DNA from: JADJNW01 sp964549655
Lineage (GTDB): Bacteria > Bacteroidota > Bacteroidia > Chitinophagales > Saprospiraceae
NCBI GenBank assembly: GCA_964549655.1
Contig: CAZJXN010000003.1
Span: 1 to 64,000 of the forward strand
DNA length: 64,000 nucleotides
Direction: 5' to 3'
The position numbers were made by a program, and so were the translations under genes. Positions 44,341 to 52,459 of this stretch are shown here, one piece after another; position 1 is the first letter of the stretch, and each line of letters starts with the position of its first letter. The notes beneath the pieces were generated by a model. That model saw nothing but the letters and a program-made list of their open reading frames with translations. It made no database searches and was not told the origin of the DNA.

Positions 44341-45750
44341 ATGGCTGAAGTGGTACGGATGCCCCGCATGAGCGATACGATGGAAGAAGGCAACATCGTG
44401 AGCTGGCTCAAAAAAGAAGGCGATACAGTAGAACCCGGCGATACGCTGGCAGAAGTGGAAACGGATAAAGCGACGATGGAACTCGATAGCCCGGAGGAAG
44501 GCGTGTTGCTGCACATCGCAGTGAAAGAAGGCGCGGTTCCTATTAACGGCGTGATTGCAGTGATAGGCAAAGCGGGCGAAGATTGGCAAGCAGCTATCAA
44601 TGCAGCCGGTGGTGGCAATGGTGCTGCAAGTAACGGAAATGGTGCAGCAAAGCCAGAACCATCTGCCCCAGTCGCAGAGGCAGAAAAGGTTGTAACCGAA
44701 ACACCAACACCACCCCAAGAAAATCCAGTGCCGACAGCTACGCATACCGTTGAAAATCAGTCCCTTCCGACAGGTGAAATGGGAAGAGGAGTACCTTCAA
44801 CCGATGGCGAACCCGCAACCGACGAACGCCTAAAAGCCTCGCCATTAGCAAAAAATATTGCGAAAGAAGCGGGTGTGGACATCAGTAAAGTAGAAGGTAG
44901 TGGCGAACAAGGTCGCATCGTAAAACGGGATGTAGAAGCGGCGATTGAATCTAAAAAATCAGCGCCTGCGCCAACACCGCAACCAAGTGCTGCGCCTGCG
45001 CCGACACCCCCGCCTGCACAAGAACGCTCCGCTCCGCAAGTACAGCCATTTTCGTATGCGCCTGGCACCGCTAATTTTGAGGAGAAGCCCGTGAGTCAGA
45101 TGCGCAAGACGATTGCACGTCGCTTGAGCGAGAGTATGTTTACGGCGCCGCATTTTTATCTGACGATTGAAATCAATATGGACAAAGCGGTGGAGATGCG
45201 CCAGCGTGTGAATGAAGTGGCTCCGACGAAGATTTCATATAATGATTTTGTGATAAAGGCTTGTGCGGCGGCTTTGCGGCAGCATCCGGCGGTAAATTCT
45301 TCTTGGTTGGGCGATAAACTTCGTTTCAATAAAGATATAAATGTTGGAGTGGCAGTGGCGGTGGACGAGGGTTTACTCGTGCCAGTGATTCGCTTTGCGG
45401 ATATTAAAACGCTTTCGCAAATAAATATGGAAGTGAAAACGCTGGCAGATAAAGCGAAGAGCAAGAAATTGCAACCCGATGAAATGCAGCACAATACGTT
45501 TACCATTTCTAATTTGGGGATGTTCGGCATTGAAGAATTTACCGCGATTATCAATCCACCGGATTCGTGTATTCTTGCCGTTGGTGCGATTGCAGAAAAA
45601 CCGATTGTAAAAAATGGCGAAATCAAAATCGGCAACATCATGAAAGTGACGCTCTCCTGCGACCACCGCACGGTGGACGGCGCGACGGGTGCGAAATTTT
45701 TGCAGACGTTGCAGCAGATTTTGGAAGACCCGATACGATTGATGGTTTAA
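44341..45750 (+). CDS. pdhC: pyruvate dehydrogenase E2 (dihydrolipoamide acetyltransferase)
   Basis: A 469-residue E2 enzyme. An N-terminal lipoyl domain with the lipoylated lysine in ETDKATMEL (about K44); a long A/P-rich linker; a peripheral-subunit-binding domain (ASPLAKNIAKEAG ... GRIVKRDVEAAI); a second A/P linker; and the catalytic domain with ISNLGMFGIEEF and the active-site histidine in CDHRTVDGA. The opening VRMPRMSDTMEEG points to the pyruvate rather than the oxoglutarate complex. It transfers acetyl groups to CoA. One lipoyl domain only. E1 and E3 genes are not adjacent. A strong terminator follows. Confidence 0.94.
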   Translation: MAEVVRMPRMSDTMEEGNIVSWLKKEGDTVEPGDTLAEVETDKATMELDSPEEGVLLHIAVKEGAVPINGVIAVIGKAGEDWQAAINAAGGGNGAASNGNGAAKPEPSAPVAEAEKVVTETPTPPQENPVPTATHTVENQSLPTGEMGRGVPSTDGEPATDERLKASPLAKNIAKEAGVDISKVEGSGEQGRIVKRDVEAAIESKKSAPAPTPQPSAAPAPTPPPAQERSAPQVQPFSYAPGTANFEEKPVSQMRKTIARRLSESMFTAPHFYLTIEINMDKAVEMRQRVNEVAPTKISYNDFVIKACAAALRQHPAVNSSWLGDKLRFNKDINVGVAVAVDEGLLVPVIRFADIKTLSQINMEVKTLADKAKSKKLQPDEMQHNTFTISNLGMFGIEEFTAIINPPDSCILAVGAIAEKPIVKNGEIKIGNIMKVTLSCDHRTVDGATGAKFLQTLQQILEDPIRLMV

Positions 45751-45841
45751 AAGTTTGACGTTGCCCGTTTGAACGTTGCCATTGTCAACAGCTGGCATCT
45801 GGCATCTAAAAATCTGGCATCTTTTTGTGCTTTGAACTTGG

Positions 45842-45882
45842 AAAAGCCAGCAGACGTTTTTATGATGTCTGTTGGCTTTTTG
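45842..45882 (+). terminator. strong Rho-independent terminator after the E2 gene
   Basis: AAAAGCCAGCAGAC, loop, GTCTGTTGGCTTTTT: a 14-bp stem with one mismatch, followed by T residues, 92 bases after the E2 stop. TGGCATCT-type repeats lie between the stop codon and the hairpin (45790-45822). Confidence 0.8.
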
Positions 45883-45898
45883 CACTTCTTGCAAGCCC

Positions 45899-45950
45899 AT
45901 ATCACATAATTGGAACGCGGATTTGGCGGATTCTAGCGGATTTTTTCGCT
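45899..45950 (+). repeat. GCGGATT dispersed repeat (copy 3)
   Basis: CATAATTGGAACGCGGATT, then TGGCGGATTCTAGCGGATT and a T run. Very close to the copies at 11026, 21311 and 60321. Confidence 0.8.
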
Positions 45951-46002
45951 CCTTGCATTTTAAAAGTGTAAAGAGAACATGAACACGTTAATACACAAAT
46001 AC

Positions 46003-46371
46003 ATGAACACATCCAAAAAGACACTGGTACTCGGCGCATCCACTAATCCCTCCCGCTACTCCTACTCGGCGGTGCAGCGGCTGGATATGCACGACCACGA
46101 GGTAGTAGCCATCGGCAATCGGGAAGGCGAGATTGACGGTATTAAAATTCAAACTGAACAACTTCCATTAGAAGACATTGATACCGTGACTTTATATTTG
46201 AATGCAATGAATCAGCAGCCGTATTACGATTATATTTTAAGTTTAAAACCAAAGCGCATTATTTTTAATCCGGGTACGGAAAATCCGGAATTGGTCAAAC
46301 TCGCGCGTGAAAACGGCATTGAAGTAGAAATCGGCTGCACGCTCGTGATGCTTTCTATCGGCAATTATTAA
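46003..46371 (+). CDS. CoA-binding domain protein (YccU-like)
   Basis: A 122-residue Rossmann-type CoA-binding protein: LVLGASTNPSRYSYSAVQRL at the N-terminus, VVAIGNREGEIDG, RIIFNPGTENPEL and GCTLVMLSIG. Such proteins bind CoA; their role is unclear. The frame also has an ATG at 45979, but the stretch from there is a repeat of the GAACAC/CACAAA type that also precedes the UbiD gene, so ATG 46003 is preferred. A hairpin follows the stop codon. Confidence 0.85.
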   Translation: MNTSKKTLVLGASTNPSRYSYSAVQRLDMHDHEVVAIGNREGEIDGIKIQTEQLPLEDIDTVTLYLNAMNQQPYYDYILSLKPKRIIFNPGTENPELVKLARENGIEVEIGCTLVMLSIGNY

Positions 46372-46373
46372 TT

Positions 46374-46417
46374 AAAATGAGGTGACACCCCGACGCGTCG
46401 GGGCGTCACCTCATTTT
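46374..46417. terminator. long GC-rich hairpin after the CoA-binding gene
   Basis: AAAATGAGGTGACACCCCGACG opposite CGTCGGGGCGTCACCTCATTTT: nearly perfect 20-bp arms, three bases after the stop codon, followed by AATTTTT. It can end transcription in both directions. Its GTGACACCCCGACG core resembles the hairpin of the element at 56922-57142. Confidence 0.7.
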
Positions 46418-46503
46418 AATTTTTCCCAATCACAAATCACTAATTATCAATCACAAATCTTATCTTCGCATCCTAATTTTAAAAACGGTGCAAAAATAAG
46501 TGC

Positions 46504-47271
46504 ATGAACTCCACGCAGCAGAAATTGGACGCTTTTGCAAGACTCTTACAAATCATGGACGAACTGCGCGAACAGTGCCCGTGGGACCAAAAACAAACGC
46601 TCCAATCTTTGCGCAATCTCACCATCGAAGAAACCTACGAACTCGCGGACGCAATTCTCGAAAATAACCTAAATGATATAAAGGAGGAAATTGGTGACCT
46701 ATTACTGCACATGGTTTTCTATGCCAAAATTGCCAGCGAACAAGGTGCCTTCGATATTGCAGATGCCTTGCATTCCATTTGCGACAAGCTTATAAAACGC
46801 CATCCACATATTTATGGCGACGTAAAAGTGGAAAATGAGGAAGATGTAAAGCGAAATTGGGAGCAAATCAAATTGCAGGAAGGAAAAAAGTCAGTGTTGC
46901 AAGGCGTTCCAAATTCGCTTCCGGCAATGGTGAAAGCCTATCGGATGCAGGAAAAAACGAAACAAGTGGGTTTTGAATGGGAAAATAGCGAGCAAGTTTG
47001 GGAAAAAGTAGAAGAGGAAATTGGCGAGTTGAAAGAAGCGATTACAAACGGCGAAACGGCACAGCGGGTAGAAGAGGAATTTGGAGATGTATTATTTTCG
47101 TTGGTCAATTATGCTCGTTTTCAAGGCATTGACCCAGAAACGGCGTTGGAAAGAGTGAATCAAAAGTTTAAAAAAAGATTTGAATATATAGAGGCGAATG
47201 CGCCGAGGGATTTGCAAGAGATGACGCTGGCGGAAATGGATGCATTGTGGAATGAAGCGAAGAAGATGTGA
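46504..47271 (+). CDS. mazG: nucleoside triphosphate pyrophosphohydrolase MazG
   Basis: A 255-residue MazG with two all-alpha pyrophosphatase domains. Metal-binding glutamates in LTIEETYEL and EEIGDLL (first domain) and in VEEEIGELKEA with VEEEFGDVLFS (second). It hydrolyses abnormal or excess NTPs to NMP and pyrophosphate. Length is close to the usual 260. ATG start. Confidence 0.95.
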   Translation: MNSTQQKLDAFARLLQIMDELREQCPWDQKQTLQSLRNLTIEETYELADAILENNLNDIKEEIGDLLLHMVFYAKIASEQGAFDIADALHSICDKLIKRHPHIYGDVKVENEEDVKRNWEQIKLQEGKKSVLQGVPNSLPAMVKAYRMQEKTKQVGFEWENSEQVWEKVEEEIGELKEAITNGETAQRVEEEFGDVLFSLVNYARFQGIDPETALERVNQKFKKRFEYIEANAPRDLQEMTLAEMDALWNEAKKM

Positions 47272-47297
47272 TGGGTGATTGGTTATTAGTGATTTGG
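47270..47297 (+). repeat. GGGTGATT repeat at the mazG stop
   Basis: The stop TGA is followed at once by TGGGTGATTGGTTATTAG, TGATTTGG. GGTGAT family, in the gene's direction. Confidence 0.65.
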
Positions 47298-47435
47298 CAC
47301 TCCCTTTCTAATGACGAGTACGCAGCAACAAATTTTAAAAAGTATTTTAGAATTTACTAATTTCATTGTAAATTTCAGAGAAAACCGAGATTCCCCTTAT
47401 ATTGTTATTTTTAAATAAGTCTGAGCGGTTTAATT

Positions 47436-48026
47436 ATGAGAAAAATTGAAATGGATATCGTGGCGTTGTCGCACAGTGTTACACAGTCGCACAATTACGC
47501 GGTCGTGCTTGGCGAGCAAGGCGGTACGCGGCGTTTGCCAGTGGTCATCGGAAGTTTTGAGGCGCAAGCAATCGCAGTGGCAATGGAACGCATGACCCCG
47601 AATCGTCCGCTCACGCATGATTTGTTTAAAAATACGTTGGACAGCTTTAACGTTCAACTCAAAGAAGTGATTATCAGCAACTTGCTGGACGGTATTTTCT
47701 ACGCCCGACTCGTGTGTGTCAAAGATGGTGATATTTATGAAATAGATTCTCGTACCTCCGATGCCCTCGCAATGGCAGTCCGTTTTGAATGCCCGATTTA
47801 TACCTACGAATTTATACTCGACGCAGCCGGTGTCGTGCTGGAAGATGCCGACCAAGAGCCACAACCCGCTATCCGCGAGGCTCGCCCGGCTATGAAAGCC
47901 TCCGCCTTATCGTCTTATTCCATTGATGCCCTCACCAAAATGCTGGAAGAAGTACTCGGCGAGGAAGACTACGAGCGCGCCGCCGAAATCCGGGATGAAA
48001 TTAATCGCCGTAAACGCCAGGATTAG
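47436..48026 (+). CDS. bifunctional nuclease family protein (DUF151) with UVR motif
   Basis: A 196-residue protein: DUF151/bifunctional nuclease domain (about 1-135), with GTRRLPVVIGSFEAQ, PNRPLTHDL and the family motif DSRTSDALAMAV, then a short UvrB/UvrC-type motif at the end (LEEVLGEEDYERAAEIRDEI). Members have been reported to cut DNA and RNA or to bind other proteins; the role here is unknown. ATG start. Confidence 0.9.
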   Translation: MRKIEMDIVALSHSVTQSHNYAVVLGEQGGTRRLPVVIGSFEAQAIAVAMERMTPNRPLTHDLFKNTLDSFNVQLKEVIISNLLDGIFYARLVCVKDGDIYEIDSRTSDALAMAVRFECPIYTYEFILDAAGVVLEDADQEPQPAIREARPAMKASALSSYSIDALTKMLEEVLGEEDYERAAEIRDEINRRKRQD

Positions 48027-48056
48027 GTGATAGGGTGATGGGGTCATAGGGTGACA
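48024..48056 (+). repeat. GGGTGATA octamer repeat after the DUF151 stop
   Basis: The stop TAG opens GGTGATAGGGTGATGGGG, then TCATAGGGTGAC: four octamer copies in the gene's direction. A weaker copy follows near 48090. Confidence 0.8.
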
Positions 48057-48130
48057 GTGCCGAGAAGTAATTGATAAGATAGTGGTTTTATAGGGTGATA
48101 AAGTAAAGGGGGTAATAAACGCTGATAGTT

Positions 48131-48162
48131 CACCCCATTAACCTATCACCCCATCACCCTTT
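48131..48162 (-). repeat. GGGTGATG octamer repeat after the DUF6340 stop
   Basis: On the minus strand the gene ends GTT TAA then AGGGTGATGGGGTGATAGG, TTAATGGGGTGA. It mirrors the plus-strand copy at 48024, so two convergent genes each carry their own copy. Confidence 0.8.
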
Positions 48163-49213
48163 AAACCTTCTCCTTCATCTGCTGCTTCAACCGCTCTTGG
48201 TCGCTAATGCGATTTTTCAAATCCATGATGTAAGTACGCGCTTTTTTATTGCCAAATTCGGTGTAAGAACGCTGTGCCCACTCCAAAGCAGATTCCAATC
48301 GTCCGGCTCTTTCATGCGCGACTGCCATGTTGAAAGCCGCTTTGCCCGCCGTTTTTTCGTCGGTTGGGCTACTAGCTATGGCACGCCAGATTTCAGCAGA
48401 TTTGTCCCATTGATCGGCTTTTGCAAAACGAGATGCTTGTTCCATTTTTGTAGCAGCATTACCTTTTGCATCATCGTAAAAAGTGCGATTCACGGTTATC
48501 CATACGGGCGCGATACGCATGCCGTAATTAGCGCCCGTGACTCTACTCGCATCGCGAGCAATAGATGTTTGCGATTCTAAGTAACGACGCACTTCGTCCT
48601 GCGAGTCACCGGTGCGCGTGTCGCTTTCTTGGTCCATCGTGGTATATTCATCCAAAATCACTTTCGCCTTTGGGTCATAAAATCGCCAGCCCATCCGAAT
48701 AGTCATGTCCAAACGGCCATCGTACTTTGTGCGCGTCAGTTCCTTGCCGTCTTTTTTATACTTTTCTTGGCGCGTTGTGTAGTTGATACTGTTGTCAGAA
48801 TCGTAGGTTTCAATGGTCACGAGGGCTTGTGCTCCATAATCGCGACAAATTTTTTCCACTTCTCTCCAGTCCAGCGGTGCCGCAAAACTATTGCCGCCTC
48901 GGCTGCCGATCAATTCCATCCCAGAATGTTTCACGCTAAAACGAGGCGTTTTTGTGAGCGATGCGGTCAAACCTTCTAATGCAGCTTTCCGCCCGTTTCT
49001 ATCTTGTGCAATGTTTTCGCCTGTGATTAAACCTTCCAAAAAATTACTAAAGCCTTTCTCCGGTTTACTACGGTCTACGGTGACAATGGTTTGAATATGC
49101 TCCGGCACAATCATATCTGCCGGCTGCAGTACTTGTAATGGAATAGTCGGGCTACAGGCTTGAAATAAAATAGCAATAATAACAGTCGAAAAGAACAAAA
49201 ATTTGGATTTCAT
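48161..49213 (-). CDS. DUF6340 family lipoprotein
   Basis: A 350-residue lipoprotein (lipobox FQAC, C20, in ILFQACSPTIPLQV). The middle is an alpha/beta domain (ALVTIETYDSD, RLDMTIRMGWRFYDPK) and the last 90 residues have a helical TPR-like look (WDKSAEIWRAIASSP, AAFNMAVAHERAGRLESALEWA). It matches DUF6340, found in Bacteroidota with no known role. Probably an outer-membrane or periplasmic lipoprotein. Confidence 0.8.
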   Translation of the reverse strand: MKSKFLFFSTVIIAILFQACSPTIPLQVLQPADMIVPEHIQTIVTVDRSKPEKGFSNFLEGLITGENIAQDRNGRKAALEGLTASLTKTPRFSVKHSGMELIGSRGGNSFAAPLDWREVEKICRDYGAQALVTIETYDSDNSINYTTRQEKYKKDGKELTRTKYDGRLDMTIRMGWRFYDPKAKVILDEYTTMDQESDTRTGDSQDEVRRYLESQTSIARDASRVTGANYGMRIAPVWITVNRTFYDDAKGNAATKMEQASRFAKADQWDKSAEIWRAIASSPTDEKTAGKAAFNMAVAHERAGRLESALEWAQRSYTEFGNKKARTYIMDLKNRISDQERLKQQMKEKV

Positions 49214-49263
49214 AAAGTGTGACTTTTTGTTTGTTTGATAGTCTGAATTATAAATCGGATGAC

Positions 49264-49294
49264 AGATTTTCTAAATTTTTAAAATTTAGGAAAT
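49264..49294. repeat. AT-rich inverted repeat
   Basis: AGATTTTCTAAATTTT and AAAATTTAGGAAATCT, one mismatch, in the divergent gap before the ComEC gene. Related to the perfect inverted repeat at 41639-41669. Confidence 0.6.
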
Positions 49295-49387
49295 CTCGTG
49301 TTTCAAAATCGGCACAATGTTGCAGGATTGTCCGGCGTAGTTGCATTTTTTTAGACGAAAACAGAATTCAATTAGAAATAGGATAAG

Positions 49388-49422
49388 TAGTGTGGCGCAT
49401 TTCGAAAATGTGCCGCACTTAT
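49388..49422. repeat. dispersed palindrome, GTGTGGCGCATTTC family
   Basis: GTGTGGCGCATTTC and GAAAATGTGCCGCAC form a near-perfect hairpin 30-60 bases before the comEC start. Same family as 3755 and 63697. Confidence 0.7.
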
Positions 49423-49452
49423 CCTCATCTCACAATTTCAAATTTATACAAC

Positions 49453-51528
49453 ATGATTAACTGGCGGGAAATCCCCTTCGCTCGTTTAGTGCTCGCACTT
49501 ACCATCGGTATTTTGTTGGCAATTTATCTTCCCAAGCAACCTTCGGCATCGCTCCTATGGACGGGTTTAATCGGCAGCGGCGTTTGTATTTTAATCTTAA
49601 ATTTTGTTAAAATTGATTTTAAACTGCGCTGGCTTTATGGATTTAATTTAAGTTTATTTCTTATTTTATTTGGCTGGCAAATTACATCGTCGTATAATGA
49701 ATTAAGCGATAATAGCCATTTTCAACATTATATCTCGTATTCTAATAATGTTATAGGCAAAGTCGGACGCATTCAACCCACCAGCACCGGCAAAACGCGC
49801 CTGCAACTCAGCGTGGAAGCCATCCAAATAGATAGTAGTGCGCCAAAAATAGTGAATGGAAATTTACTCGTTTACCTCGATAGCTCCGCTTTAAGTAATT
49901 TACAATACGGCGACCGCATTTCGCTTGCCGCAAATATTACACCTATTGAACCGCCTAAAAATCCGAAAGCGTTCGACTTCTCTCGTTATATGCACTTCCA
50001 AAATATTCATTATCAGGCTTTTGTAAAACCAGATAATTGGCAACTCGTAGAAAAAGGCGACGGCTGGCATCCCATGCAAATAGCAACCCGATTGCAAAAG
50101 CGTTTTATTCACATTTTGCGAAAGCATATTACAAGCGAAGATGAATTTGCCGTCGCCTCCGCATTGATTTTGGGTTATCGGGATGAAATTTCAGAAGAAA
50201 TAAATACGGCTTACAAAAATACAGGCGCGACGCACGTGCTGGCAGTATCGGGTATGCATGTAGGATTTCTTTACATCGGCATCAGTTTTTTATTAGGTTT
50301 TGTAAAATCGAATCGCAAAAGCTGGAAGATTACTAAAGTTATTATTGAATTAGGAAGTATTTGGCTGTTCTCACTTATTACAGGTGGCGCGGCTTCTATT
50401 CTTCGAGCAGCAGTCATGTTCAGTTTTATCATTATTGGCAAAGCACTCCAACGCGAATCGAGTATTTACAATAGTTTGGCGGCATCCGCATTTTGTTTAC
50501 TTTGTTACAATCCATATTATTTAATGGATGTAGGTTTTCAATTATCTTATTTAGCTTTGGTTGGTATTATTTATTTTGAGCCAAAAATTTACAAGCTTAT
50601 TTACATCGAAAATAAAGTAATAGATTATATCTGGCAACTCACAGCAGTCGCACTCGCGGCGCAAATTGTGACCTTACCCATTAGTTTGTACTATTTTCAT
50701 CAGTTTCCCTGGTACTTCTGGCTGTCGGGTTTAGTGGTGGTACCGGCTTCGGTCGTGGTGCTGGGCGCGGGATTTCTGCTATTTGTGGTAGATGCCGTGC
50801 CGGTTTTAGGCTGGCTGGTTGGTAAAGTAATTTGGGGCATCGTGTGGCTCATCAACGCTTCGATTTTTTTGATTGAAAAGATTCCCGGCGCTACCACGAC
50901 GGGTATTTGGATGAGTGCAGCGGCAGTTATTTTATTATATCTAACCATTTTATTAGCAATTGTTGCGATGAACACCCGCCGTTTTCGCTGGATGCTGGCG
51001 AGTTTAGGATGTTTTACAGTACTTGGATTTGCTTATTTGATGACAGAATGGAAGGCTTCTCAGCAGGCGCAACTCCTTGTCTATCACGTTTCTAAACATA
51101 CTGCAATTGATTATTTTGACGGCAAGCAATTGGTTGAAATCCGAGACGCCGAATTGTCGGAAAAATCCTTGCGTTTTGCGAATCAAAATTATCGTTGGTT
51201 TCGGCGGGCGAAGGAAACGGAAAAAATAGTGCTGACTGATTCGACTGGCTCCAACATTTTTGAATTTGGACCTATAAAAATGGCGGTGATAAATGACGTT
51301 TGGCAAGGCGAAAAAACGAAAGTAGATTACATACTCATCCGAGCCAATCCTTATGAAACACTGGAAAATTTAATGCTACCTTTTGATTGTAAAAATGTAA
51401 TTTTGGATGCTTCCAATAGTCGTAAAAAAACAAAGGAATGGAAAGAAGAAGCGAAAAATTTAAATATAAAATTGTATGATATTCAAGAAAAAGGGGCTTT
51501 TATATTAGATTTAAATAAAAAACAATAA
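49453..51528 (+). CDS. comEC: ComEC/Rec2 family DNA-uptake channel protein
   Basis: About 691 residues: an N-terminal membrane helix pair, a DUF4131 region (about 25-195), then the ComEC competence domain with many helices (SGMHVGFLYIG, TGGAASILRAAVMFS, LMDVGFQLSYLALVGI), and a C-terminal soluble part of about 170 residues. ComEC moves single-stranded DNA across the inner membrane. The C-terminal part has no HxHxDH motif, so the metallo-beta-lactamase domain seen in many ComEC proteins is reduced or inactive here. GTG at 49390 extends the frame into the palindrome; ATG 49453 is preferred. Confidence 0.88.
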   Translation: MINWREIPFARLVLALTIGILLAIYLPKQPSASLLWTGLIGSGVCILILNFVKIDFKLRWLYGFNLSLFLILFGWQITSSYNELSDNSHFQHYISYSNNVIGKVGRIQPTSTGKTRLQLSVEAIQIDSSAPKIVNGNLLVYLDSSALSNLQYGDRISLAANITPIEPPKNPKAFDFSRYMHFQNIHYQAFVKPDNWQLVEKGDGWHPMQIATRLQKRFIHILRKHITSEDEFAVASALILGYRDEISEEINTAYKNTGATHVLAVSGMHVGFLYIGISFLLGFVKSNRKSWKITKVIIELGSIWLFSLITGGAASILRAAVMFSFIIIGKALQRESSIYNSLAASAFCLLCYNPYYLMDVGFQLSYLALVGIIYFEPKIYKLIYIENKVIDYIWQLTAVALAAQIVTLPISLYYFHQFPWYFWLSGLVVVPASVVVLGAGFLLFVVDAVPVLGWLVGKVIWGIVWLINASIFLIEKIPGATTTGIWMSAAAVILLYLTILLAIVAMNTRRFRWMLASLGCFTVLGFAYLMTEWKASQQAQLLVYHVSKHTAIDYFDGKQLVEIRDAELSEKSLRFANQNYRWFRRAKETEKIVLTDSTGSNIFEFGPIKMAVINDVWQGEKTKVDYILIRANPYETLENLMLPFDCKNVILDASNSRKKTKEWKEEAKNLNIKLYDIQEKGAFILDLNKKQ

Positions 51529-51603
51529 AGAAATACATACTATTTGTTATTTTTCGGGCATTCTTAGTACAGTGGAAACGGTTTTAAAACGATGATGCGT
51601 TGG

Positions 51604-51640
51604 CTGGGCGATTACCCTATCAACCCATCACCCTATCAAC
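51604..51640 (-). repeat. GGGTGATG repeat, reverse orientation, before the phosphoesterase
   Basis: TACCCTATCAACCCATCACC and CCTATCAAC just before the ATG at 51646. It is in frame with that gene, which makes a false longer start at 51592. Unlike the other copies it does not follow a stop codon. Confidence 0.65.
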
Positions 51641-51645
51641 ATACG

Positions 51646-52374
51646 ATGAGAATTACACAAATTACCGACCTGCACGTAGGCGAGCCGGGCGAAACGGCTT
51701 ATGGTGCGGATATGCGAGCTAATTTTTTGAAAATTCTGGCAGAAACTAAAAAATTAAACCCTAATTATTTGGTCATCACGGGCGACTTATGTTATGATAC
51801 TGGGGTACGCAGTATTTACGCCTGGATGAAAATTCAATTGGACGCGCTGCAAATTCCGTACGATGTGATTGCTGGGAATCATGATGAGCCGCGACTGTTA
51901 GCGGAGGTATTTGGAAGGCAAGCTGATTTACACGACACCGAACTTTATTTTGCAAAAAATATCAACGACACGCCGATTCTATTTCTAGATACAACCGTCG
52001 GGATGATGTCGGAGCAGCAATTGACTTGGTTGCAACAATGCTTACAATCTCAATATCAGGCAGTTACGATTTTTATGCACCACCCACCGCTCTACGCAAG
52101 TATGCCTTGGATGGACGCTCGCTATCCACTTTTAAATCGGGATGCAGTGCAGCAAATTTTATTCGCACACCCCTACCCTATCACCGTTTTCTGCGGGCAT
52201 TACCACATTGATAAAACGGTGCAGCAGCGCAATGTAACGATGCACATCACACCTTCTTGTTTTTTTCAGATTGACCAACATTCGGAAGATTTTAAAATTG
52301 ACCACCTGAGTATCGCCCTGCGCGAAATTGAAATAGATGGCGAAGCATTGCGACATTCGGTTTTTTATTTTTAA
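51646..52374 (+). CDS. metallophosphoesterase (CpdA-like)
   Basis: About 242 residues of the calcineurin-like phosphoesterase family, close to 3',5'-cyclic-nucleotide phosphodiesterases. Metal motifs: TQITDLHVG (DxH), VITGDLCYD (GD), VIAGNHDEP (GNHD), FMHHPPL and FCGHYH. The substrate may be cAMP, but the family is broad. ATG 51646 (MRITQITDLHV) matches the family start. Confidence 0.88.
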   Translation: MRITQITDLHVGEPGETAYGADMRANFLKILAETKKLNPNYLVITGDLCYDTGVRSIYAWMKIQLDALQIPYDVIAGNHDEPRLLAEVFGRQADLHDTELYFAKNINDTPILFLDTTVGMMSEQQLTWLQQCLQSQYQAVTIFMHHPPLYASMPWMDARYPLLNRDAVQQILFAHPYPITVFCGHYHIDKTVQQRNVTMHITPSCFFQIDQHSEDFKIDHLSIALREIEIDGEALRHSVFYF

Positions 52375-52459
52375 TAAAAATCGTAATTTCAGGCTTCCCC
52401 TTTTTCTTGCTTGTTCGTCCTTTTCGAAAACCGTTTTTGTAAATTCAACATTGAATAAT

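Noticed and set aside
45373..45900. Minus-strand open frames opposite the E2 gene
   Set aside because: Shadows of the lipoyl and catalytic domain codons; low-complexity products.
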